Positions 36,401-48,075 of a stretch of 64,000 nucleotides of DNA are shown one piece after another. The notes beneath the pieces were generated by a model that was given only the letters and a program-made list of their open reading frames with translations, ran no database searches and had not been told where the DNA came from. A program made the translations under genes and the position numbers. The DNA is taken from contig VZSF01000978.1 of the NCBI GenBank assembly GCA_013398295.1, forward strand, positions 620,001 to 684,000, in the 5' to 3' direction. Every line of letters starts with the position of its first letter. The first letter of the stretch is position 1. The stretch comes from Chionis minor. Lineage: Eukaryota; Chordata; Aves; Charadriiformes; Chionididae.

Positions 36401-36969
36401 TAAATGCTGTATAAATACAAACTTCTGTTTAGTTAATGCATGGTGAATAATTTATTTGATGAACAGCATCTAGGATTTGGGTTTTTTTGTATTTTCCTGT
36501 TCCTGAACTGCCCACACACAGCAGTGTTTTTTCTTGGGTTGTTTGCTGGTGAATAATTTCTCTAAATAATCCTTAATCTGCATCTTTCTCTGATCAGTTT
36601 GCTAGGAATATGCAAAATTTCAACTGAGTGCTGCTTTTAGTTGGACAGATGTCATACACTGCTATACCATGTTTTTCTGACATGCACGCACATTTTTTTC
36701 CTCCAGTGATCTTGTCTCTGAAGTTGCTTGTGAACAACAGGTGGGGAAAAACCAAGGTGAATTCACTTAGTCATTCCTACTATTTATATTACAGTGCACT
36801 TTAGGACTCCAACGTAATTCATGGATTCAAAAAGCTGGATATTACCCATGCACATAGTAGAAGGCAATTCCTACCAAAACACTTTGCCTGGAATAACTAA
36901 GTTATTTAAAGTGGCACCACTAAATAGAAAGGAAAATTTTAATTCCTATTTCAAAGTGTGTGGGTCACA
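30481..36969. other. Unique non-coding stretch, no gene seen
   Basis: Short overlapping open frames only, the largest 113 codons. A T18 run lies at 35030-35047, and a tandem GAGCAGTATTT doublet lies near 34.27-34.29 kb. The 36.23-36.48 kb part is AT-rich with low repeat content and is mentioned in the findings. Confidence 0.55.
35030..35047. repeat. Poly(T) run, 18 T
   Basis: A simple T-tract with no retrocopy recognised on the minus strand. Confidence 0.9.
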
Positions 36970-37260
36970 GGCTGTGCCCACACCACACTTGTTGGCTCTA
37001 TGTGAATGTATTAGTGGCTCCACCAGGCTGGGGCTGTTGGAGGCTCTGGTACTCCAGGTGCCAGAGCAGAGATCCCCCTGCAAACCAGGGTGAGGACCAT
37101 GGTGGAGAAGGTATTTCCATGCAGCCTGTGGAGAGGAGTGGGAGAGCATCTGGCTGGGCATCTGGCTGCTGGCTGAGGTTAACCCTCCACAGAGGAGCAC
37201 AAAGTCTCTGGACAAGGCTGAAGACAACCACCAGCCTCGGCAAGGATCCAAGTGAAGCAG
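36970..37260 (+). mobile_element. Possible fragment of avian ERV-associated internal sequence
   Basis: The block contains GAGCAGAGATCCCCCTGCA, GAGGACCATGGTGGAGAAGG and TATTTCCATGCAGCCTGTGG in this order. This wording (gagcagatatcc…ctgcag…ccatgctggagcagg) is known to me from repetitive sequence found next to ERVL-type LTRs in birds. GC content and codon look differ from the AT-rich flanks. No LTR borders it directly, and no retroviral protein motif is visible. The 168-codon plus-strand frame over it (36960-37466) is a by-product of the repeat. The call is tentative. Confidence 0.35.
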
Positions 37261-37270
37261 CCAATAAAGA

Positions 37271-39947
37271 AGCATGGAGAACAGGGAAGCATCTTTATTT
37301 TCCTCTCCTCTGTGGAGCTTATAGCCTAGTTGCTAGGGTGCTTATGGAGGAAAGTCCCAGCTGCATATTATGCTATTTCTATGGGTTTGTCACAACCAGA
37401 AGTGCAGAAACTGTCCTTGGAAGAGGGAATAAAGCCCAGGATTCTCCCCTCCCACAAAACCCATAAGCTGAAAAGACAGCCTGCTTGCTACTTCCTTTTC
37501 TGGTTGAGTGAATCTTTTATTTATTCATGCAGAAGGAGTCGATTCAATAAACAGGCTGTACAGAGCTCGGATGCTCCCTTGGTCTGTGTTTTGGGTATTG
37601 CCCTAGAGCTAGGGAGAAGTGGCTCTGACTCAGTTCACAGAGACTCCCCTTGCTGGGCGAGTGTTCACCGCAGAGCTTCCCTGCTGTCATCTAGAAGAAA
37701 GCGAACTGCTTTTCCTTGTGCAAAGACTGTTTTGGTAAATGTTTTCGCAGTGCATCTTTGATTTCAACTGCTTTGGCTAGGCATACAAAAGGCAGCTGAG
37801 CTTTTGTACCCTGGTGGGGCGTCAGCATAAGCCCGGTCAAGACTGTGTCACCTCTGGCCATGGTCAGAAGCAGGACTTGGAGTGAGAAGGGGATTTAAAT
37901 ACTGAAAAGTGAGGAATGACTCAACATGAAGTATTGGACGAGCGGCAGCTTTGAGCATTGCAGAATCTTCCTATGTCCCACTTTAAGTGCTTAGCTTCCT
38001 TTTTAGATCTGAGCAGAATTAATTTATCCAAGGTCACAGGAGGAAAAGGGAACTGTTTCTACATATCCTGAGATGCAGCCCAGTTGCTTATGCATGAGTA
38101 TCTGTGGAATATTTTTGATACTACTGCTGCAGCTCCTTTCCTAAGTCAGAAGAAGCAAGGAGACAGAATGAACTGAAGCCAGTGGCAAGAGCAGGCACAG
38201 AGAGAGGGACTAAAATTTGTGGTAGAGAAAGAAAGAGAAGAAAAGTAGGCATGTAGCTGACATCAATTCTCTCTTGGAGGTAGAAATGTGCAAAAGGTAA
38301 CTGTCCCACTCAGTTGCAAGCAAGAACCTTGTGGAATCGGTGTCCCCAACACCATGATGCTGAGAAAAGACAAAGGAACCAGAGGGGCCTGAGGACCCCA
38401 CACAAAATACTGAAAAGTCCAGGATCAGCAGGCACAGACTCAGCAGCATCAGCACTGGAGGTTGTCAGGAAACATCCACACATTCAAATACTTGTCTGCA
38501 GAGAAACTTAAAAACAATAATCATTATGAGAGGGTAGGAGAGTGAGGGGATGGGGGAGTAGTACACAAAAAAAACCTGTACAAGCGAAAATTGGATTTTC
38601 TATTGGGAAATTCTGTCACGATAATATTTTTCTGAACTCTGCCTACGAAGCTCCTGAGCAATTGATAAGGATCAATTAACAGTGTGCTTGAAGAAGGTAG
38701 GGGACTGTCACAAGGAAGGAAACATCCATACTTTTATTGCAGTTTGTGACAAGATTAGAAGTGGTTTCTTAGGAACCTGAGAGAGCTTCCGCTGGTACGT
38801 TGCAGGTTATAAGCAAGGAAGATTTAACTTCCTATCACTGCTGGACTAATTATATCTGCATAGTTCAAATGAAGATATTCTGAGACATCCTTTTGCAGGC
38901 AGAGCAGGAATGCAAGCCTCTGCTATTTGATCTCTTCTCTTAGATTTACATTTGGCATTCATGAAAAGGAGCAGCAAGGAGAGCCAGAATCAGCACAGGA
39001 AAATGCTGGGCCAGCTTGGCCCATGCAGTCCCACCCTGGCATTTCAGCCCTGCTCTGCACAGGCATATGCTGATATGACCTGCCGGCAGCTCCCGTGCAG
39101 TTGAATTGTGCTCTGGGTCAGCAGCAATGTTTTCAGCTCAAAGCAAGCTACAACTAGTCCCATAGTAACTGTGAGCACCAGGCGCCATGTTATTTGAAAT
39201 ACAGAGAGTCAGGAATGCTGAAGAATGTGTGAATAGGAAAGTTTTTTGTCTTGTTAAAGAAATACCCTTAAACTGGATCCATGTGCTGTCTGTATCTTGT
39301 CTTCCAAAACACAGACCCTCTGCTATGCCAAGATCCAGACTCTTTTGAGAACATAATATAAAATACAGTGATTCACTGTGCATGTTTGTGTGCATCAGAA
39401 GCTTCAGCAAGCTCAGACACACCCACTGCCAGTGCCAGCATATGGTGGTTTTGACTTTCTTTCGAGGGAATTGTAACCCATGTTACACTTGCTTGAAGCA
39501 TGCAAAGTGTATCCGTATTCAAAATGGCCCAAGAGGAAAGCTACTCTAATAAACTGCGAGTCCTGCAAAGGCCCTTTCCATCCACCTTTCTGCGAAGACT
39601 CACAGTCAGTTCCTCTCCCTCCACACCCTCCTCGTCACCTGGCTCCTGAGAGCCTTACAGTAGCAGCTTCATTATTCTCATAACAGTACAGGCAAATATT
39701 ATTTGTGGAGTGAGTCACTTTGCTTCATATGCTGATTTCTATCTTATCGCAGGCTCCAGTCAGAGCCATTTTAATGATGCTCAAACAGCTGAGTTATTAA
39801 AACAAACCCAGAGGCAGCCAAGCGTAAAGGAGCAGGAGTCAGCTGAAGAGACAGGGCTGGAGCAGTGCCCTCCTCCTCCCAGCACCGGCGTGCGGCATGG
39901 TGATGGATGCTGCTCTGGAAGAACAGGCTAATGCCTGCGGACTCTGG
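37271..39947. other. Mostly unique non-coding stretch, no gene seen
   Basis: A 143-codon frame at 37330-37761 has no recognised domain. CAATAAAC followed by CTGTACAGAGCTC near 37.55 kb recalls a retroviral R/U5 border but lacks the flanking LTR ends. The stretch from about 38.01 to 38.09 kb is listed as a weak MIR candidate. Confidence 0.5.
38010..38090 (-). mobile_element. Weak MIR-like fragment
   Basis: AATTTATCCAAGGTCACAGG followed by an A/G-rich part resembles the complement of the MIR conserved segment (gacttgcccaaggtcacacagg). Only this short core is clear, so a chance match is possible. Confidence 0.3.
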
Positions 39948-39952
39948 GAAGG

Positions 39953-40534
39953 TGCTAGCTATGGTTTCAGCTGGGATAGTGTTAACTTTCTTACTAGCAG
40001 CTGGTGTAGTGTCATGTTTTGGATTTGGGATGGGAAGTAGCATTGATAGCACTCTGGTCTTTGTGGTTGTTGCTAAGCAGTCAAGGCCTTTTCTGCTTCT
40101 CATACTGCCCCACCAGTGGGTAGGCTGGGAGTGCACAAGCAGTTTGGAGGAGAGACAACCAGGACAGCTGAACCCAACTGACCGAAGGGATATTCCATAC
40201 CATGTGATGTCATGCTCAGCATATAAAGCTGGGGAAAGAAGAAGGAAGGACGGGACATTTGGAGTGATGGCGTTTGTCTTCCTCAGTAACCAATACACGT
40301 GATGGTGCCCTGCTTTCCTGGAGATGGCTGCCTGCCTGCCGATGGGAAGCAGTGAACGAATTCCTTATTTTGTTTTGCTTGTGTGCATGGCTTTTGCTTT
40401 ACTTATTAAACTGTCTATATGCCAATCCACAGGTTTTCTCACTTTTACTTTTCTGATTCTGTCCCCCGTCCCAACTGGGAGTGTGAGCAAGTGGCTGCAT
40501 GGTCCTAGCTGCTGCCTGGGGTTAAACCACAACA
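39953..40534 (+). mobile_element. Solo LTR, avian ERVL-like, family B copy 1
   Basis: This 582-bp LTR begins TGCTAGCTATGGTTTCAGCTGG (broken here only for naming) and ends GGTTAAACCACAACA. It is flanked by a perfect 5-bp repeat GAAGG at 39948-39952 and 40535-40539. It holds a TATAAA box (40222-40227), an ATTAAA signal (40405-40410) and the sequence GATGTCATGCTCAGCATATA typical of a common bird LTR group. No internal retroviral sequence follows, so it is solo. Compared with the copy at 51.27-51.74 kb it lacks about 13 bp near 40080, where the other copy has TGCTTACACCGAG. Long open frames on both strands across it (131 and 175 codons) are chance. Confidence 0.85.
40222..40227 (+). promoter_or_regulatory. 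TATA box of family B LTR
   Basis: TATAAA follows GTCATGCTCAGCA at the U3/R border. ATTAAA lies about 183 bp downstream, giving a short R region. Activity cannot be judged from sequence. Confidence 0.5.
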
Positions 40535-43341
40535 GAAGGGTAAAGATGTCTTTGAAGACGAGGGAATGCTGATTATAATCTCAGCATTAAACTGTATTTA
40601 GGGGGTCATGACAGTCTTGTCCCACAGCTTGGCCACCTTGGCTGCTGCAGGAGTACAAGTGTCAAAAGTGAAAATACAGTTCTGCTGCAAAAGCAAACAT
40701 GTTGTCCCTATTACAGCAACCAGACTGCAATGGCTCGTGAACAGAGGCATGATGACCTGTTATTACTCTGGATAAAAACATCTTTCTTATGGGCAAAGTC
40801 TTATAACTACACTGAGATCTTCCTCTGGTTTTCTCTACAAGGACGAATTTTACCCTGGAAGTACTAAATTCAGGTATTCAAGCAGTAAAGTGTTGCAGAC
40901 AACTGCAGTGCTCACATGCGCACATGCTCCCTGCTACCGCTGTGGCTGCAGCAAGGAAAGTGAGGAAATTCCCAGATTTAGAGAGGTCTTGCACAACCAG
41001 AATAACTGTTGCTTGTGTAAGGGGTAGGTCAGTGATCCTGGTTATCCATTTGTGGGTGTCACAAATAGTACACTTCCTACATGAAGCAGGAAAGCTCTAT
41101 TTTTATGTCCCATAAAGGGACAGAGATTATGATTGGATCTAGAAAAACCTTGAGCTTCTCCTGCTCTGATGGGAGATCACAATATTCCTCTGAGATGGTG
41201 ACATTCCCTAACAATGGGAAAGAGAATTTGGTGTCCTATTCTAGCCCAGCTCCTCCCGAGTTCAAGTCCTGAGCAAATGAGAATAACATGTCTGACTTTG
41301 CAGTAGATGTACAAAAGTTTATCCTGTGTGATTCACATGAAAGAGGAGAGAGTGTAGGAGCAAGATGGCCACTTTCCACTTCATATGAGACTTTGAAAAT
41401 GTAAAGGACTGAATTAAAATAAGACCTGTGGATCTACAGGGGAAAAGTCCATCTTTCCTCCTTTAAGAAAAGACATAGTGCTCAGCCTGCAAAATCTTCT
41501 CACTTGCACTTCAGGTTTAAGTCCCTTTGTATGTCACAGAGGAAATTCTTTCCATTTATAATCTTCTTGCTGGCCTATAGGTAATTGAACAGCAGATCCA
41601 CACAGTAAACCCTTCAAAAGGAATTACAAGGATTACATATCTCATATTCACCTCATTTCACCCTTTGCAGATGTTGAATGCAAGGCATCAGTTTCTTCCT
41701 AATCCACATAACTCAGATATGTGGAGTTTTCTGCCAAGAGACCTTCCTCCTTTTCCTTCTTTGCCTAGCAACAGTTTCGGGAGAGAACCAACTGAACTCA
41801 AAAAGTTACAGAAAACTTTTCTTGAGACGCAGACATGGCTCTTCAGGTGAGAAAGCTGAGGTCTGGGAGAAAGAAGAGAGGGAAAATGGGAAATAGAGAT
41901 GAGATGTAGAGGACTTGGATGGTGAGAGAAGATCGTGGCCTGATCCACAGGCTGATATAATTAGTCTTAGTATTTTCTTAAATGGGCTAAAAGACAGATA
42001 AACATCAGTCTCTCCACTCATTGCCAACAAACCTGAAGTAAAGGACTGAATATGGTCACATTCTACAGGTACTGAATGGCTGCAGATGCAAGGGAGAGCA
42101 ATGATTTTAATTAGTGAATGCACTTTACAGAGATAAATGAAAAAAGACATTGGTTTTTAAAAAAAGGAAAGGAGTTTCCTGAACATGCTGAACCACCACC
42201 ACTAAGAAATTTGTCAATGCAGTTACCTAATGGATGACAGAGTCTGTTATCTCCTTAGAAACTGGAGACCATACAGTAGGACTAAATTTGGAAAATCTTT
42301 ACCTACATAGGAAAACATAAGCAATAAGGAACTTTTGAAAGCAGTAACTTTTCCCTAAGCCATCTGCCAAGGAATACATACACATTATTTAAAAGCTCAG
42401 CAAATGCAACTGGAATTGTATCTCTGTGGAACAATGTTGCAGGTCTTCTCTGCTCCAGAATTTGCAGTAGCAAAGGAAGGCTTGCTGCTTTGAGACCTAT
42501 TGAAAAGACACAGCTTAGACAAAGTCAGTGGAGATGTGACCTTTTATAGCAACTAAACACGCCCCTGTGCCAAGGAGTACCCAAGGTGCACTCAGTGACC
42601 ACAGTGGTGGTGTCATGCGAATGGACAGAGTCTCCTAAAGATGCAGAAAGTCACACCTCTACTACAGAGGGGCATAAGGATTCCTGATTTGATGGCAGGT
42701 AAATCTGCTGAATTGCTAAGGTGATGGGAAGCCAGGTTTATAAGCCAACTGGCAGCAGTTCACCAGTGTGACCAGGCTGCTTTCAGGACCTGACCTACCA
42801 TATGCTACATTGTGCAGACAGCTTCTTGGATGGCTGTGTTTCCCTCCCTGATCTGAGAGGTTTGCAAGCTGAAGACCTGCTCAAAAGGGATGTTGGAAAC
42901 ACATGCCTGAGCTAGCAGTTGGTCGTTTTCCCTGGTATACACAGAGCAGCACAGAGCCTTGCCTGAGCTGATTGCTAGATCTTTATTCACTCTGAATATT
43001 GCAGCTCATGATGAACTCAGGTCAGCTTCAGTGATGGTGAGCTGATTCCTGAGCCTGTCTAGCTTTAGCCAGTCTATCGGATCTGTAACTACCAGAGTGA
43101 CTATATTTACCATAGGTGATATCTAAATCAGTTAAGTAAATAGTTACTATAGAAAGTCAAGAAAACATAAGCTTATCAGAGCTAGGTGACTTCTGAAATA
43201 TGGATTTAGACTGCACAGTGGTTTAGAAGTTTTTGGAATGTTCTCTGATGAGCATTTTTACCATGGATAGAGTATAACAGTATTTCTGTTGACCACTATT
43301 TCTCTTTAACTCTGTTTTGGTGGCTTCTCCCACCACCACCA

Positions 43342-43342
43342 N
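43342..43342. other. Undetermined base (N)
   Basis: A single N follows a short CCA repeat (CACCACCACCAN), probably an unresolved base call in the assembly. Confidence 0.95.
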
Positions 43343-46060
43343 CCTGTCTCCATACTCTGGCCAGGAAAATTTTTGTTGCACTTCCTGTGTTTGCAGGGCA
43401 TAAGCCTTTACTTCCATCCTGACAAATAGAGATCATAGCCTCTTTGCCCTCAATTTGTTGTGGTGTTCTCAATTTCTTATTCATACAGCTGCTGTCATGC
43501 TACTCCAATGGCTGATATTTGGGGAACAAACTGAGGAAAGAAAAAAAACTCAGGGCCTGATCCAGTTTGGTTTAAATGTAATTTCTTGAGGTCAAAAAGT
43601 GATCTTTCTTAGGAACAGTGGGCATACAAACCTGGCACTAGTGTTAAGGGCTTCATACCTCATACTATAGTGTATAAAATTCTTCAATGTGGGTCAACAA
43701 AGTTGCATTGTAACAGAGATCTCTGTAGATGGAGAAGAGAGGAGCGATTGTGGTATGATCCTTGGCATATCACACAGCTTGGAGGTCTGATAATTTTAAA
43801 GCTGACCTGTAGAAATTCCTTGTACCGTGGCACAATCCTACCATGTGGAGCCAGGATGGAACTTGGCACCACAATAGCAAATAGTCCAAATTCAAATGTT
43901 AAGCATTTTTTAGAGGCATTTTCTTTTTTCATTTACTGGCTTGATGTATTTTTATATGGTTCAGAGGGACTTCAAAGCTCTAGCCAGCTAAGAGTTCTGC
44001 CTGCAGATGAGTGGATGGCTAGATTAGTAGCTAACCAGTAGCTGGTTTTGAAAGTGTAATTGCAAGCTCAACAAAAGGCTGGATTTTCACATAGTCCTGT
44101 GATTTTAATAAAACAAGTACACAGCATAGTGTTAAGAGCTGCAGTGCTGCCTGTGTTGTTCACGGTCAGTGAAGTGCAAACCTAAGAATCCCTTAGTGCC
44201 CATCAAAGATCCTCATGGAGTTCTATTTTTCTATATTAGACGGAATACAGGAAGCAGAGCATAGCTCCCCTAAAGACAAGCTATCTGAGAAACAAGGCTG
44301 CATATGTTTCTGTCACTGTATCATGCTCATTTTAATGTTCCTAAACTTGAAGATGTGACCCAGAATTATCTATGATCAGCAGTAGGAAAGAATTCATATT
44401 TCATCATGTGCTCGTCTAACTGGATCTTTAGTTGTACAATCCTTTGAGCTCAGAACTGTTCACAGAAACAAGGGAAGTGTGGCTGAAAGACAATTTATAC
44501 CTGTCCAATCTGGCTTTTGAATTGGGAAGCGTAGTGAAGGGCTGACTTCTGTGGGCTCATGACCATGCACCCAGTTTTTGCCAGGCTATTTCCCTCCTTC
44601 ATTCTGTCCCTACCTTCAGTGGCATGCCGTTTGAAAGAGCTGGGGTGAACACTACATTTCTGATGATGGAGGCTTCATGCAAACCTGTGAATGCTAGGAA
44701 AGTCCCTATATATCTGTGTAGGAAAAGTCCTTTCCATGCAGTGCAAAGAGAGAGAGGTAGGGCCCACAGTCTGAGCTAGTTGCCTGCATCACTCTTTGGT
44801 GTATTTGGAGTGTGTCCTTCACCCTGACAGGAATAGGTTCTATGAGGAAACTGTGTCTGGTTTCTGGTACAGAGCATACTTTTATCAGTGCAACCAGTCA
44901 CCAGTCTCTGCTGGAAACATGTCATACAGAATCCATCTGTGAGGAGTATCAGTGACAAAGGGAAAAAGAAATGAAGAGACGCATCCACATAGTGCTTTCC
45001 TTGACAGTCTCTGCGCTCCATGCTGGAGGTAACTGTCACCGAGGTGAGATTAAGGGCGCTTGACAGCTGACATCCTGTTTGGACTTTGCAGTCATTGCAC
45101 TTCTTACATCTTCAGCATTGTTATTTTACCTTTTAATGTCCATCTCATTTAATGCACTGGCCTGATATCCATGGTGCAGCAAGTCAGTTCTGTCCCATTT
45201 GTCTTCACAGCTACGAGCTGGATACCCAGTCTGCATGTACCACCATCCATCCACAGAACCAGAATTGTACCTTCCCTCCTTCTCTCTGTCTCTGTACTCT
45301 TGAGCAGGGAAAGGAGAGATGAGAGGCTTATGATCACAAAACATCCTTACAGTAGACAGATAGAAGTAAATAGAGATCTATTGTCGTGGTGATTAAGGAA
45401 CAATAGAAAAGTTGCAAAGTCAAGCACTGAGTAATCAAAAAATGTCAGCATCAGAAATCCTTATGCAGTCTCAATTTGCCCCACATATGAATATACATTA
45501 TAAAGTCTTTAATTTTACAGCCATATATTGTTTTGTTTCCAAGACCCTGTTTTGATCAATGTGCAGGGCAGTCAGTGTTTTCTTGCTGAGCTACTAGTCA
45601 ATGCCTGCCCTTCCCCTCATGGCTCAGTGGGTAAGATTAGCCTTTCAGTTACTGTGTGCTGGTCAAATCTGAAGACAGAATGGACCATTTCTCTCTCTTC
45701 AAGGGTTCTTATCACTCTCATTTTTCAGTGTTTCAAAAATGGTTAACGTGTACCCTGGTAAAATGAGATACTGCATTTGTGTGCAGTGATAAAATTTACC
45801 TCTGACAGTCTGTGTCCATGCCCCAAATGTAAAACTCTATGCTTGAACCATTCAGTGGTGAAAGGGATTCCAAAATACAACTTGCACAATAATGACACCT
45901 CCAGATTCCCACAATTTTTAGGAGGGAGGCAGTGGAAATAGGTAAAAGCAGAATCGAAGTCTCTAGTCTAATGCATGAATGAATGAGAGAAATAATTTTG
46001 GTTAAGCACACGGAAGCAGCCCAGAAGTATTTAAAAAATGGTTCTATAAACATAATGTTG

Positions 46061-46092
46061 TTGGAGTCAATGTTTATTGGAGTCCATGCTTA
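46061..46092. repeat. 16-bp tandem duplication
   Basis: TTGGAGTCAATGTTTA is followed at once by TTGGAGTCCATGCTTA, two units with two differences. Confidence 0.85.
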
Positions 46093-48009
46093 TTGTCCTT
46101 TGATGACTTTTCTGTCAAATGCATTCTGTTTGTAAGTTGCACTGAAGTATTCAATATATAAACTGAAATATCACCCTGACTGGCAAGCTGGACTCTTTCT
46201 GGCTCCCAGCTCATTGTCGGCAATAGGCTCTGGGAGCAGAGCTTCATTAAGCTTCTGTTGACAATTCATTTAGCACATTGAAACCTGGTTTCCTCTGCTA
46301 TGGCTGTCTGTGCTTGGCAAGCTTAAAGGGGTCAAAAGTTCCTGAATCTCATTACTTGGTGAGTGGGATTCTGAGCTGGAGAGGGGAATGGAGTGTTTCA
46401 GAACAAACACTGCTGGAACCAAATTCCTAGTTCAGGTGGAATTCATCTTACTTATCTTCCACCCTCTGAATCTTAGGTAACTTGATAAAGGTAATCTTTA
46501 GGCTCCCAAAGAGGGAGAAGTTAACCAACCACAAGTCATCCTCTCTCTGTTAGACTTTTTATGAAGATGGATGCCCATTTGGAGGCACCTGTCTTTATCT
46601 GTTGACTATAGGGAAAACTTTGAGATTAGATGAGATGTATAATGTTCAGATAGCTATAATTTGGGGAGAGAAATCTCTCCTAAGGGCCTGATGGTACCTG
46701 CTTCAGTGTTACATTTTCCATTCAAAGGAATAGGACATGCTTAATCTAACAGTTTCATCACATTCAACCTTTACTTGTACAACATCCAGCCTTTAATCAG
46801 ATGGGAGGAATGAATCAGCCTTACTGGAACCTGAAACTCTCTATGCATCAGCATAGTATAGGTCCCAAACCACTTTTTATTGGACGGGTAAAGGTTATTA
46901 ACTGTATTGATGAGGGGGAAAGAGAAAGGTGAAAAGCTATCCACACTGATGCTGCAGCTATTTTAGTTCAATGTTAACTCCATCAGACTGTGTTGTTGTC
47001 CTGTATAACTAGAAAAACTAAATATACAGTCATCTGCACATCTGTCTGCTTTTGGTAATAACGAAAGAATGAGTCTGTTCTACCCTTAATTCCCGGCTTC
47101 CTTTTATACACATATATTTGTGGTACACATGTTTTTTACCCTTCAGGCTGACAATGAAAATACTAAAAGCTCAAGAGAAAATCACCAGGAGGACAATGCA
47201 AATCTTCACACAAAGAATAGCCTGTGCTGTGTATGACAGTCCCTCCTTTTTCTGTGTCATGACAGATGAACATGGTGTAGCATAAAAGTTGGGAACTGAA
47301 AATGAAAGCAAGAAGAAGACAGAGAAGAAGAAGAATAGGCCAAATGAAAAAAACCCATAGTGATTGATAACATAATTTGATAACATTACAGTGTTCATAG
47401 AAAAGAGCTCTTGGAACTGAAACTAATGACTTCAGAGCTGCATAATTTTAATATGTGAAAATAGAGCTGCCTTGAAAAGGAAAGATAAAGCCAAATTATA
47501 TACCCAGTCTGTTTATGGGAGAACATTTTTTCATTCCAGACTAGGTGGTCATAACTCTCCAAGGTTAGTGAACTCTAGCAGGGTCGGAAGGCATCAAAAG
47601 CTATGTTAAAAGAGCTGCTGTCAAGTGCTTTCTATAGATTTTAATTTCTTTTTCTTACCTCTGACTATTTATAATAGCCCTTTCGAAGTTCAAGAAGACA
47701 ACACTTCCCTGCTGGGATTATCCTCAACCAAGTAGCAGACACAGCTGATCCCCTTTTCCCTCATCCCCACCATGACTCATTCATCACATGAAATGTCTCT
47801 CGGTTTATGTTCCTTCCTTCTGAACACAGGATTATTACTGAAGATGTCAGCAGAGACATGGTAAGAAGCAGAAAAAGCCCTACAGAGCTGAACATCCCCA
47901 AAAGGGAGAGCACGAAGAGCAGGGAGCTGCTCTCAGCCAAGTTCTTTGCCCATTCAGAGAACTCTACTGCATTATTTTTTCTGTCATAGACTTTGTGCAC
48001 TCCTGATCA

Positions 48010-48070
48010 CCTAATCTCTTGGTGCCTCTGCTTCCTCCTATAAAATGGGATTGTCCTTAATAATAATGAT
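48010..48070 (+). mobile_element. MIR-like ancient SINE fragment
   Basis: CTCTTGGTGCCTCTGCTTCC, then TCCTATAAAATGGGATTGTC and AATAATAATG, follow the MIR core (ctctgtgcctcagtttcctcatctgtaaaatggg…aataata) with few substitutions. The tRNA-like head and the tail are lost. Confidence 0.55.
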
Positions 48071-48075
48071 GACAT

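Larger units (their letters stand above)
40540..48004. other. Unique non-coding stretch, no gene seen
   Basis: The longest frame is 123 codons (43670-44041) without recognised similarity. One undetermined base lies at 43342. A small 16-bp tandem duplication is listed separately. No CpG island, tRNA or old LINE could be recognised. Confidence 0.55.

Noticed and set aside
36960..37466. 168-codon open frame
   Set aside because: It overlies a repeat-like, GC-richer block and competes with minus-strand frames. No protein family is recognised.
37540..37620. Retroviral R/U5-like string (CAATAAAC...CTGTACAGAGC)
   Set aside because: There is no TATA box at the right distance, no TG/CA ends and no target-site duplication.
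39771..40302. 175-codon minus and 131-codon plus open frames
   Set aside because: Both lie mainly on the family B LTR, which does not encode protein.
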